Source: Polaribacter sp. IC066
Lineage (GTDB): Bacteria; Bacteroidota; Bacteroidia; Flavobacteriales; Flavobacteriaceae
Length of the DNA: 51,506 nt
Direction of reading: 5' to 3'
NCBI RefSeq assembly: GCF_007997085.1
Contig: NZ_VORR01000032.1
Span: forward strand, 1-51,506
Part shown: piece by piece, positions 45,010-51,506 of the stretch
How the letters are laid out: each line of letters starts with the position of its first letter
How positions within the stretch are numbered: the first letter of the stretch is position 1
Program-made: the position numbers and the translations under genes
Notes under the pieces: generated by a model
What the model was told of the DNA's origin: nothing
Database searches by the model: none
The model's input: only the letters and a program-made list of their open reading frames with translations

Positions 45010-45059
45010 AATTTCTTTTTAATAAAAATTAATAATTTGTTCTATTTCTTATTAATAGG

Positions 45060-46043
45060 TTAAGACATACTTATAATCACCTTACCTTTTGCTCTTTCTG
45101 TAGCTAAATATAAATAGGCATCAATGCTATCCTCAAAAGAATAAATCAAATCGACTATAGGCTTGATATCCCCATTTTCAACCATTTTGCTAATACTATT
45201 TAACTGCTCAGCATCAGGCTGCATCCAGGTTAGTTTATAAATAGCAGCCTTTTTTTCGATCAGTTTTGATAATTTTTCGGGTAATTTATACTCTTTCATA
45301 CCCATTTGTTTTGCTGTTTCTTCGTCAGGAAGCCCTGCTATCGTAGTTACTTTTCCGCCCTCTTTAATAATTTCAAAAGCATCAAAAGTGTATTCATCAC
45401 CTAAAGTGTCAAAAACAATATCCAAATTTTTTGCAACTTCTTTATAGTCTTCCGTTTTATAATCGATTACTCTGTCAGCACCCAAAGCTTTTACCCAGTC
45501 TACATTTTTGCTACTGGTAGTAGTGTATACGATAGCTCCTTTAGCTTTGGCATACTGAATTGCAAAGCTACCTACACCTCCAGACCCAGCGTGAATAAGA
45601 ATTCTATCGTTCTCTTTAATGCCGACGCTCTCCAAGGCTTGTATTGCTGTAAGTCCTGTTAATGGCAATCCGGCTGCTTCTTCGAAAGAACTATTTTTGG
45701 GTTTTTTAGCAACTAGGTCACTATTTACACTTACAAGTTCTGCAATAGTACCCATTTGTTCTTGTGGCACTCTGGAATATATTTCATCTCCAATTTCGAA
45801 ATTGTTTACAGATGCACCTTTTTCAATCACCACACCACTTACATCAAAACCTATTGTAATTGGTAGGTTTAAAGAAATCATATCTTTCAGTTTGCCTTCC
45901 ACTATTTTGTAATCAATGGGATTTAATGAAACGGCTTTAACTTCAACTAAAATATCATTTGGTTTTAAAGAAGGTTTTTCGACCTCATTAATGGATAAAC
46001 TGTCTTTAATTTTACCGTATTTTACTATTTGTAGTGCTTTCAT
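45060..46043 (-). CDS. Zinc-free NADP-dependent quinone oxidoreductase (MDR family)
   Basis: Medium-chain dehydrogenase of 327 residues. The substrate domain starts MKALQIVKYGKIKDSL. GFDVSGVVIEKG, GLPLTGLTAIQAL, the NADP loop HAGSGGVGSFAIQYAKAKG, and VIDYKTEDY are all present. No structural or catalytic zinc cysteines, so it belongs to the quinone oxidoreductase (QOR) group. Its leader contains seven TAA repeats that start in the stop codon of the DoxX gene, which suggests cotranscription 30 bp apart. Confidence 0.92.
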   Translation of the reverse strand: MKALQIVKYGKIKDSLSINEVEKPSLKPNDILVEVKAVSLNPIDYKIVEGKLKDMISLNLPITIGFDVSGVVIEKGASVNNFEIGDEIYSRVPQEQMGTIAELVSVNSDLVAKKPKNSSFEEAAGLPLTGLTAIQALESVGIKENDRILIHAGSGGVGSFAIQYAKAKGAIVYTTTSSKNVDWVKALGADRVIDYKTEDYKEVAKNLDIVFDTLGDEYTFDAFEIIKEGGKVTTIAGLPDEETAKQMGMKEYKLPEKLSKLIEKKAAIYKLTWMQPDAEQLNSISKMVENGDIKPIVDLIYSFEDSIDAYLYLATERAKGKVIISMS

Positions 46044-46055
46044 ATCAATTATATT

Positions 46056-46076
46056 TTATTATTATTATTATTATTA
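46056..46076 (-). repeat. (TAA)7 microsatellite between doxX and qor
   Basis: Seven perfect TTA units on the plus strand (TAA on the minus). The last unit is the stop codon of the DoxX gene, and the array occupies most of the 30-bp leader of the quinone oxidoreductase gene. Copy-number change would alter the spacing of the leader but not either reading frame. Confidence 0.8.
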
Positions 46077-46499
46077 TTTTTTGGAATCTCTCCATGTTTG
46101 CCAAGCGGCTGATGACCAGAGAGCCCAAATTATCAGAACTGGTTGAAAGAAAAGTCTGATTAACCTTGCGCTATCGGTATTTAATGCGCCAAAAGCATCT
46201 TTTCCGTTCATATATTGGGCAATATTTCCTGGAAAGACCAAAATAAAAAAGAGCGCTAGCATCCAACCAAATTTCACCCGTTGGTTTTTCCAAAGAGCTA
46301 ATCCTAGTCCCAGCGAGATTTCAACAATACCAGATAAAATTACCACTAGGTCTTTACTAAGTGGCATCCAGTCTGGAACTTGCGACTGAAAATCAACTCT
46401 GTTAAAAGTAAGGTGACTAAACCCTGCATAGAGCATAAATAGCGCAAGTAAAATGCGGAATATGTTTTGCGTTGTTGTCGTTTTTATATTTTTTATCAT
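46074..46499 (-). CDS. DoxX family membrane protein
   Basis: Four-helix membrane protein of 141 residues in the DoxX/DoxD-like group. FRILLALFMLYAGFSHLTF at about 14-32 is the family signature, with PDWMPLSKDLVVILSGIVEI, LALFFILVFPGNIAQYMNGK and FFQPVLIIWALWSS for the later helices. Members are linked to redox and thiol stress systems. It heads the same-strand run doxX-qor-SDR-ohr, which looks like an organic-peroxide/electrophile defence operon. Confidence 0.9.
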   Translation of the reverse strand: MIKNIKTTTTQNIFRILLALFMLYAGFSHLTFNRVDFQSQVPDWMPLSKDLVVILSGIVEISLGLGLALWKNQRVKFGWMLALFFILVFPGNIAQYMNGKDAFGALNTDSARLIRLFFQPVLIIWALWSSAAWQTWRDSKK

Positions 46500-46624
46500 G
46501 TTTTATTAATATTGGATGCTTTTATATCGTCTAAAATTTTAATCCAAGTAGTTTTTTCTATAATTCTCAAACTACTGAATAAGAACAAGCAAAGCGTTAA
46601 ACGAGTTTTAACGAATCTCACAGA

Positions 46625-46945
46625 CTATTTTTCAAACACTACAGCATCAGGTTTAGCACCTAAACTATTAATTGCTATTTAAATAGCTGCTATAAATACT
46701 GGCGATTCACATACATAAAAGTGCTGGTTAAAATCTATTATTTTTTTTAAGAAAGTACTATCAATCCTGCGATTGTCATAACCGTCTTTTTTTTTATTAG
46801 TGAGCGTATTGATAAAATTTTTGCCAAGTATCTTATCAAATTCTTTTTTTAAAATTATATCGCTTTCGGTCTTGTTCGTAAAAATGAGTGTATTATTAGC
46901 AATTTTATTTTCAGCATTTAGGTTCTTAAGAATAGCTATGATTGG
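46625..46945 (-). pseudogene. Decayed paralogue of the ferredoxin-reductase-type gene
   Basis: The minus strand matches the C-terminal half of the 34578-35246 gene at DNA level: TTTTTCAAACACTACAGCAT at 46628-46647, then GTTTAGCACCTAAAC, AAGAAAGTACTATCAATCCT, and TTTTGCCAAGTATCT. It carries in-frame stops (for example in AATAGCTGCTATAAAT) and loses similarity near 46945. It is a duplicate that has degenerated; its N-terminal half is gone. Confidence 0.75.
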
Positions 46946-47193
46946 TATTCATCGTACCTTTATTTCCTTGTATATTCTGCATAAATCTAGTCATCTAATC
47001 ATCACTTTGGGTAATGGCATTAAAAACCGCTATGCGGGTTCCACAGCTTTCCATTTATACTTAATTACTTGTTTCTTGTTTGCAGCTATTTAAGCTTAAA
47101 AGCTAATTGCGGATAAAATAATTACTAGTCTTTCAGTACTATTTGATTTAAGTTTATTTTATATTTTGTCGCTAATCTATTTTTTAAAAAGCC

Positions 47194-47580
47194 TTATAAT
47201 TTTTCAATTACATTTTTCAACATTGAAGTTATCTCTTTGGCAATATTATTTAATTTTTCATTTTTTACAGCTTGCATAGAGACGATTGGATTTATTGCTG
47301 CTACCTCTATAACTCCTTCTTCAATTTCTTGTACAATAACATTGCAAGGCAACATCGTTCCAATTTTATCTTCTGCTTGCAGAGCTTTATAGGCAAAAGG
47401 TGGGTTACAGGCTCCAAGAACTTTGTACTTCTTGAAATCTACATCAAGTTTTTTCTTGAGAGTTTCCTTTATATCTATTTCCGTGAGAATGCCAAAACCT
47501 TCTTCCTTCAATGCTTCTGTAACTTTTTCAATTACCTCTTCAAAAGTGCCTTTTACTGTTTTATTAAAATAATAGTTCAT
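47194..47580 (-). CDS. DUF302 family protein
   Basis: DUF302 domain protein. The open frame begins at ATG 47655, but its first 25 residues (LQGEISKEEYEEQKRTLN..) are the tail of a SHOCT domain. The DUF302 fold begins at MNYYFNKTVKGTFEEVIEKV (ATG 47580), which is chosen: 128 residues. Motifs: TEALKEEGFGILTEID, KYKVLGACNPPFAYKAL, and LPCNVIVQEIEEGVIEVAAI. Cysteines in GACNP and LPCN are the conserved pair of this family. Role unknown; often found with heavy-metal or stress genes. Confidence 0.85.
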   Translation of the reverse strand: MNYYFNKTVKGTFEEVIEKVTEALKEEGFGILTEIDIKETLKKKLDVDFKKYKVLGACNPPFAYKALQAEDKIGTMLPCNVIVQEIEEGVIEVAAINPIVSMQAVKNEKLNNIAKEITSMLKNVIEKL

Positions 47581-47761
47581 TTTTTTTAGACTTTTAGCGT
47601 TCAATGTTCGTTTTTGTTCTTCATATTCTTCTTTAGAGATTTCGCCTTGGAGCATCCGTTGTCCAGAATATCAATAGAATTTTCTCTCTTCTCGAGATAC
47701 TGTATAGAAGTATGCCCAATACTAGTGTAACCGGTATTAATAATCACCACAAAATCATCAT
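47581..47761 (-). pseudogene. Decayed SHOCT-domain membrane protein gene
   Basis: ATG at 47761 opens MMILW, then a TGA, then a hydrophobic LLIPVTLVLGILLYSI. A second frame gives YLEKRENSIDILD, and a third MLQGEISKEEYEEQKRTLN, the SHOCT signature. Restoring one TGA codon and two frameshifts yields one short membrane protein. The last frame runs into the DUF302 gene, so the two proteins may now be translated as a fusion from an internal ATG at 47655. Confidence 0.55.
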
Positions 47762-48037
47762 CACAATTGTATCGTTTTAACCGCTTAACGAATTGTTTTT
47801 ATTTAGTTAATTTGAAATTTTATTTGTTATTTCTAAATATCTAATGCATCAAAAACATCTTAAAACCGTGAGAATCAATTTTAATAAGAACATTCTTTAA
47901 AATTCGATTGACATATTTAATTCCACCAGTATTTAGAAATTCGATATTTGGAAAATAAAGCTCTTCTTAAAATGGTCTTAAATTCAAAAATAGCATTTAG
48001 CTTCATTTCTAGATTTTTGCTATCAGAATTTACGATG

Positions 48038-48241
<204 letters not shown>

Positions 48242-48257
48242 TCACAAAAAAAATGTC

Positions 48258-48510
48258 ATTTTTTATCACTCTTGTCCGTTAAAAGACTCAATATTGCTAC
48301 GCTTTCAGAACCAACCTGACTTCCGGAAGGGAACCAAGACTTGACACTAACCACCTAACAAACAGCTACAAATTAAAATAAAATTGTCTATTTTATGTTG
48401 ATGAAATTATTTTTAAAAAAGCAAGGTGTCATTTAAAAAATTCGCAGAATCCCTTATTTTAAGAGGGTTTATCAAACTAAAAACATTTTTAATCTGACAC
48501 CAATGATTTT
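48258..48510. repeat. MITE-like repeat, copy D
   Basis: About 250 bp. It opens ATCACTCTTGTCCGTTAAAA, has the core GCTACGCTTTCAGAACCAAC, a palindrome CTTCCGGAAG in place of the GC-rich one of copy A, and AAAAAGCAAGGTGTC. It ends ATTTTTAATCTGACACCAAT. It is most like copy B, with which it shares long stretches (TTAAAAGACTCAA/ATAAAAGACTCAA, TGATGAAATTATTTT/TCATGAAATTATTTT). It stops just short of hflC. Confidence 0.6.
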
Positions 48511-48532
48511 TTATCTATTTTTTCACAAAACA

Positions 48533-49468
48533 TTAATCCATACTTTTCAAGTATTTATACAACTCACTATCTGTTGAAATGAAGATGGATGTTTTTTCGT
48601 CAAAGGTTTTTTCAAACGTCTCCATAGATTTTAGGAATCCATACAATTTTCTCGATTGATTAGATCTATTATAGGCTTCTGCATAAATTGAGGCTGCAGT
48701 GGCATCTGCCTCACCTTTAATCATTTCAGCATCTCTAAAAGCTATAGATTGTATATTTTTTAACTCTCGTTCCTTTTCACCGTTAATACGTGAAGCCTCT
48801 CCCTGACCTTCTGATCTGAATTTATCAGCAATTCTAAAACGCTCACTTTTCATTCGCTCATACACCTGATCTTGCACCTCTTGCACATAATTAATCCGTT
48901 TAAAACGAAAATCTAATATCTCTATTCCTAAATCTGCTGTTTGTTCATTTGCTGATTCTAGTATCATTTGCTGAATCTTATCTCGACCTACATTAATTTT
49001 TTCCAGAGAATCGCCAATAATACCAGTATCCGATGATTCAGGAACTCTGTTACTGGATCGCACCGCCTCTTCAATGTCATTATTTGCTATAAAATCTCTT
49101 GTGTCTCCATCTAGAATATCATCGATACGTGATTGTGCACCCCGTTCGTTTGTTAGTCGTTTAAAAAATTGAAGTGGATCTGTAATTTGCCATCTTGCAT
49201 ACGTATCTACAAAAATGAACTTTTTATCTTTGGTTGGCACTTGGTTTGGATCACCATTCCACTCCATAACACGCTTTTCGAAATAATTAGCATCTTGTAT
49301 TAAAGGTACCTTGTAATGTATCCCAGGAGTAGTAATAGCTTCACCAACTGGCTTTCCGAACTGTGTGATGATTACCTGATCTTTTTCTTGTACAGTAAAA
49401 ACACTACTATTTAAGCCTATCAAAGCAATAATGACTATTGCTGTAATTAAAATTGATTTAGTTTTCAT
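48533..49468 (-). CDS. hflC: FtsH protease modulator HflC
   Basis: SPFH/Band 7 membrane protein of 311 residues that, with HflK, forms a periplasm-facing cage around FtsH. N-terminal helix KSILITAIVIIALIGLNSSV; the SPFH domain includes VFTVQEKDQVIITQFGKPVG and TPGIHYKVPLIQDANYFEKR. A long helix (MKSERFRIADKFRSEGQGEA) is followed by AYNRSNQSRKLYGFLKSMET. Its ATG overlaps the hflK stop as TAATG, so translation is coupled. Usual length. Confidence 0.95.
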   Translation of the reverse strand: MKTKSILITAIVIIALIGLNSSVFTVQEKDQVIITQFGKPVGEAITTPGIHYKVPLIQDANYFEKRVMEWNGDPNQVPTKDKKFIFVDTYARWQITDPLQFFKRLTNERGAQSRIDDILDGDTRDFIANNDIEEAVRSSNRVPESSDTGIIGDSLEKINVGRDKIQQMILESANEQTADLGIEILDFRFKRINYVQEVQDQVYERMKSERFRIADKFRSEGQGEASRINGEKERELKNIQSIAFRDAEMIKGEADATAASIYAEAYNRSNQSRKLYGFLKSMETFEKTFDEKTSIFISTDSELYKYLKSMD

Positions 49469-50448
49469 TATTTTATATTTTTTTTGTTCATCTCCATTTG
49501 TAACAATGGTAATACATTGTTGCCTTTATCATCTGTGATGACCACATTACCTATTTTAGGCATCACGCTTGACATTGTTTCTAAATAAACCCTTCTTTTT
49601 GTTACCTCGGGCGCCTTCACAAATTCATTATACAACGCTGTAAATCTAGCAGCTTCTCCGTCTGCGTTATTTACACGCTCGGATGCATATCCCTCGGCTT
49701 GCTGAATGGTTTCTTCTGCTTGACCTCTTGCTTTAGGTATTACTTTATTGTATTCTGATTTTGCTTGGTTAATAAGCGTTTCCTTTTCTTGCTGCGCTTC
49801 ATTTACAGCATTAAAAGCTGCTTTTACGGGTTCTGGCGGATTCACATCTTGCAGTACCACTTGTTCTATTTTGATACCCAATAAATACTCTCTGCATATT
49901 TGCTGAATAAGTTCTTGAGACTTACTTCCTATTTCTGTACGCCCAACCGTCAGTACTTCATTTACAGTTCGGTCACCAACAATCTGTCGCATTGCAGCTT
50001 CAGAAAGTGTACGCAGCGTGTTTTGAGGATTTCTAACTTCGAACAAGTTATTGTAAGCGTTGTCTACCCTGTATTGCACAACCCATTGCACCTCTGCGAG
50101 GTTAAGATCTCCAGTAAGCATTAGTGATTCATCTTTTGTATTTGATGATTGTCTATTATATCGAGTATTTACTCCGGCTTGTGATGTCCGGAAACCAAAC
50201 TCTAGTTTTTGTTGTCTTTCTACCGGAACTTTATAAACATCTTCTGCTACAGGTATTTTAAAATTTAATCCAGGTTCTACTTGTCGCACATACTTCCCAA
50301 ATCGAGTAATTACACCAACTTCTTCAGTGCTAATCTGAAAAATTGATGACCACAAAATGAGCACTAAAAAGAGCAAAGCAACAAGAAGTTTCCAATACTT
50401 CAATATTTTTGTTACTTGAACAGGTAAATTTAATTTTTGTTTATCCAT
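49468..50448 (-). CDS. hflK: FtsH protease modulator HflK
   Basis: SPFH/Band 7 partner of HflC, 326 residues. N-terminal helix ILKYWKLLVALLFLVLILWS, then STEEVGVITRFGKYVRQVEP and GLNFKIPV. SLMLTGDLNLAEVQWVVQYR, LSEAAMRQIVGDRTVNEVLT and QDVNPPEPVKAAFNAVNEAQ are HflK hallmarks. It lacks the long Gly-rich N-terminus of the E. coli protein, as is usual in Bacteroidota. It starts 230 bp after a predicted TGACC-type promoter, in whose leader a 41-codon ORF lies. Heat or envelope stress control is expected from the FtsH role. Confidence 0.95.
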   Translation of the reverse strand: MDKQKLNLPVQVTKILKYWKLLVALLFLVLILWSSIFQISTEEVGVITRFGKYVRQVEPGLNFKIPVAEDVYKVPVERQQKLEFGFRTSQAGVNTRYNRQSSNTKDESLMLTGDLNLAEVQWVVQYRVDNAYNNLFEVRNPQNTLRTLSEAAMRQIVGDRTVNEVLTVGRTEIGSKSQELIQQICREYLLGIKIEQVVLQDVNPPEPVKAAFNAVNEAQQEKETLINQAKSEYNKVIPKARGQAEETIQQAEGYASERVNNADGEAARFTALYNEFVKAPEVTKRRVYLETMSSVMPKIGNVVITDDKGNNVLPLLQMEMNKKNIK

Positions 50449-50516
50449 TTATTTTTATCTTACTATCATTAATACATGTAAAATCTTTAACCAAATCATA
50501 AATTTGATGGTAGATT

Positions 50517-50642
50517 CTACTTTAAATATTTTCTAATTTCATTTTCTTCTAATTTCATATCATTCGATATGTTTTTCAAAACTGCTTTTCCCGACTGATA
50601 TTTTTTCATTCTTTCGTTTTTATGAGCACAAAGCCGATACAT
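50517..50642 (-). CDS. Possible 41-residue protein in the hflKC leader
   Basis: ATG at 50642 opens MYRLCAHKNERMKKYQSGKA, followed by VLKNISNDMKLEENEIRKYL and K, with TAG at 50517-50519. An internal ATG at 50609 gives a 30-residue version. It is Lys/Glu-rich with a helical pattern and no hydrophobic segment. It lies on the transcript predicted from the promoter at 50687-50729, ahead of hflK. No family recognised; it could be a leader peptide or regulator. Confidence 0.35.
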   Translation of the reverse strand: MYRLCAHKNERMKKYQSGKAVLKNISNDMKLEENEIRKYLK

Positions 50643-50686
50643 TTATAAGCTATTTCTTAATGAAAATCTTTAAAATAATACTACCC

Positions 50687-50729
50687 CAATAATAGGCTAA
50701 CTTTTGCAGTCAGAAGCTGACCTGGGTCA
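50687..50729 (-). promoter_or_regulatory. Dyad TGACCTGGGTCA and -7 element facing hflKC
   Basis: The dyad is at 50718-50729 (centre 50723.5). On the minus strand TATTATTG (5 of 6 match) starts at 50694, 29.5 bp away. The plus strand has no good element at that distance. Predicted start near 50681. Confidence 0.6.
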
Positions 50730-50805
50730 GTTTGCATCTTATTTTCTTTGATAATGTCTTCTTATTTTTCAAATAACGTACATCAGTGATTTCATTTTTA
50801 TGTAC

Positions 50806-50848
50806 TGACCCTCGTCATTTTATGAGGCCTCACCTAATTGCATCTTTA
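50806..50848 (+). promoter_or_regulatory. Dyad TGACCCTCGTCA and weak -7 element of the sigma-like gene
   Basis: The dyad is at 50806-50817 (centre 50811.5). CATCTTTA starts at 50841, 29.5 bp downstream, but matches TAnnTTTG in only 4 of 6 positions. Predicted start near 50853, giving a leader of 25 nt to the ATG at 50878. Confidence 0.5.
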
Positions 50849-50877
50849 CGACTATAATCAAAACCAAAAAAGTAAAA

Positions 50878-51432
50878 ATGCAAAACCAAGCAATTCAGTA
50901 TACAACTTCTAAAGACCTTCACGGCGCTGCAATACAAAAATCACCAAATCTTACGAAGCTCAAAAAACTTGTGAAGCTGAAAAAAGAAGACAATGACGCT
51001 CTCTTTTATAATTTACTCGCAGAGGTTATACCTAATATAAGGAAATACACCATTAAAAAAATCATAACTTCTATTCAGAAAGGTTCCCTACCAAATAACA
51101 AATACGATCCCAATGATATTATAGATCAGTTATTTATTGAAACCTACGATCATATTGAAAATTTATATGACGAAAAAGAATTCTGTATATGGCTTTATAA
51201 AAAAACAGACCAACTATTAGAGAAAATTATTATTGAAAAAGAGCTTGATGCCCTCACCTTTCAAAAAAAAGATGATTTGTCTGATTCTGAACAGGATAAA
51301 ATGCATAAAATTTATAATGCAGACGAAGCCGGAAATTTACTGATGCTTAAGAAAATAGAGCATCAATCTTACAATCAAGGTAACTATTCAGCCATTTCCG
51401 GTAGGAACGGATTTTTGCTAAAAGCAAGCTGA
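50878..51432 (+). CDS. Sigma-70-like stress protein, truncated by an IS
   Basis: The open frame has 184 residues. The N-terminal half resembles region 2 of ECF-type sigma factors in a Bacteroidota family: DALFYNLLAEVIPNIRKYTI, NDIIDQLFIETYDHI and EFCIWLYKKTDQLLEK. The acidic linker QKKDDLSDSEQDKMHK follows. Relatives I recall go on after YNQ.NYS to a region-4-type helix-turn-helix of some 70 residues. Here the tail is AISGRNGFLLKAS, antisense to a transposase end. The DNA-binding region 4 is missing, so it is probably inactive or an altered protein. Preceded by a TGACC-type promoter. Confidence 0.6.
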   Translation: MQNQAIQYTTSKDLHGAAIQKSPNLTKLKKLVKLKKEDNDALFYNLLAEVIPNIRKYTIKKIITSIQKGSLPNNKYDPNDIIDQLFIETYDHIENLYDEKEFCIWLYKKTDQLLEKIIIEKELDALTFQKKDDLSDSEQDKMHKIYNADEAGNLLMLKKIEHQSYNQGNYSAISGRNGFLLKAS

Positions 51433-51506
51433 ATATTTTCTAGTACTTTTTGTTTATTTTTTTTGAGCGTTGTAATATATCCTCTAATTCTAGCAAAATA
51501 TTGTGC
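51384..51506 (-). mobile_element. Transposase C-terminus, partial (IS66-like)
   Basis: On the minus strand the frame from the window edge reads 40 residues, AQYFARIRGYITTLKKNKQK.., ending LAFSKNPFLPEMAE and TAG at 51384-51386. The pattern R.RGYI.T.KKN...VL..I..AF..NPFLP recalls IS66-family transposase ends (family from memory, tentative). The frame overlaps the last 49 bp of the sigma-like gene, so the IS junction is near 51380-51392. Most of the element lies beyond the window. Confidence 0.6.

Noticed and set aside
46800..47093. Plus-strand frame of 97 codons
   Set aside because: Antisense to the decayed flavin-reductase copy; an open frame by chance in degenerate DNA.

Overview
The window reads as chromosomal DNA of a marine-type Flavobacteriaceae bacterium, close to Polaribacter or Tenacibaculum; genus placement is inference. 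The evidence is AT-rich sequence, a type IX secretion (T9SS type B) cell-surface protein, A-rich leaders without Shine-Dalgarno sequences, and promoters of the Bacteroidota form TTTG-N19-TAnnTTTG. Both window ends look like insertion-sequence ends that interrupt genes: a T9SS protein on the left and a sigma-like gene on the right. The piece may therefore be a contig bounded by repeats.

Layout. 0-8 kb: truncated surface protein, OsmC, RecJ, a small alpha/beta hydrolase and a PIF1-like helicase with HRDC and HTH domains. 8-11.7 kb: a Crp-type regulator gene followed by an SDR / aldehyde dehydrogenase / lipoprotein hydrolase operon. 12-16.4 kb: sucAB (2-oxoglutarate dehydrogenase E1 and E2) and tRNA-Asn. 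17-30 kb: a stress island with three tandem UspA genes, a decayed lipoprotein gene, a patatin-like phospholipase, HlyIII, a formate/nitrite-type channel, LapA, a release-factor-like protein, an HPF/RaiA-like protein, then a LOV-PAS-GAF sensor kinase, a receiver-CRP fusion regulator and a 161-residue unknown. 31-47 kb: NhaA with a cysteine-free thioredoxin-like N-terminus, DHFR, ergothioneine genes egtB (fused to DUF427) and egtD, and redox genes (flavodoxin-type protein, flavin reductase, pyruvate oxidase, aconitase, Ohr, SDR, quinone oxidoreductase, DoxX), interspersed with pseudogenes. 47-51.5 kb: DUF302, hflKC and a truncated sigma-like gene.

Main finding. Six copies of a 12-bp dyad (consensus TGACCTAGGTCA) occur, all intergenic. 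Each has a TAnnTTTG-like -7 element starting exactly 29.5 bp from its centre on at least one side, and one copy has a perfect element on both sides. This equals the class II (about -41.5) position of CRP/FNR activators. The sites face the uspA operon, the patatin gene, the LOV-kinase/receiver-CRP operon, the 161-residue gene, hflKC, the sigma-like gene, and a stretch with no annotated gene that may encode a small RNA. The simplest model is an autoregulated stress regulon run by the receiver-CRP protein under a putative blue-light sensor kinase. A separate Crp gene at 11.1-11.7 kb is followed by a different dyad with the same 29.5-bp geometry.

Other structure. A MITE-like repeat family has four copies, two of which meet head to head in a perfect 21-bp inverted repeat. 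Several decayed genes include partial duplicates of nhaA and of the flavin reductase. Short unannotated ORFs include one in the hflKC leader.
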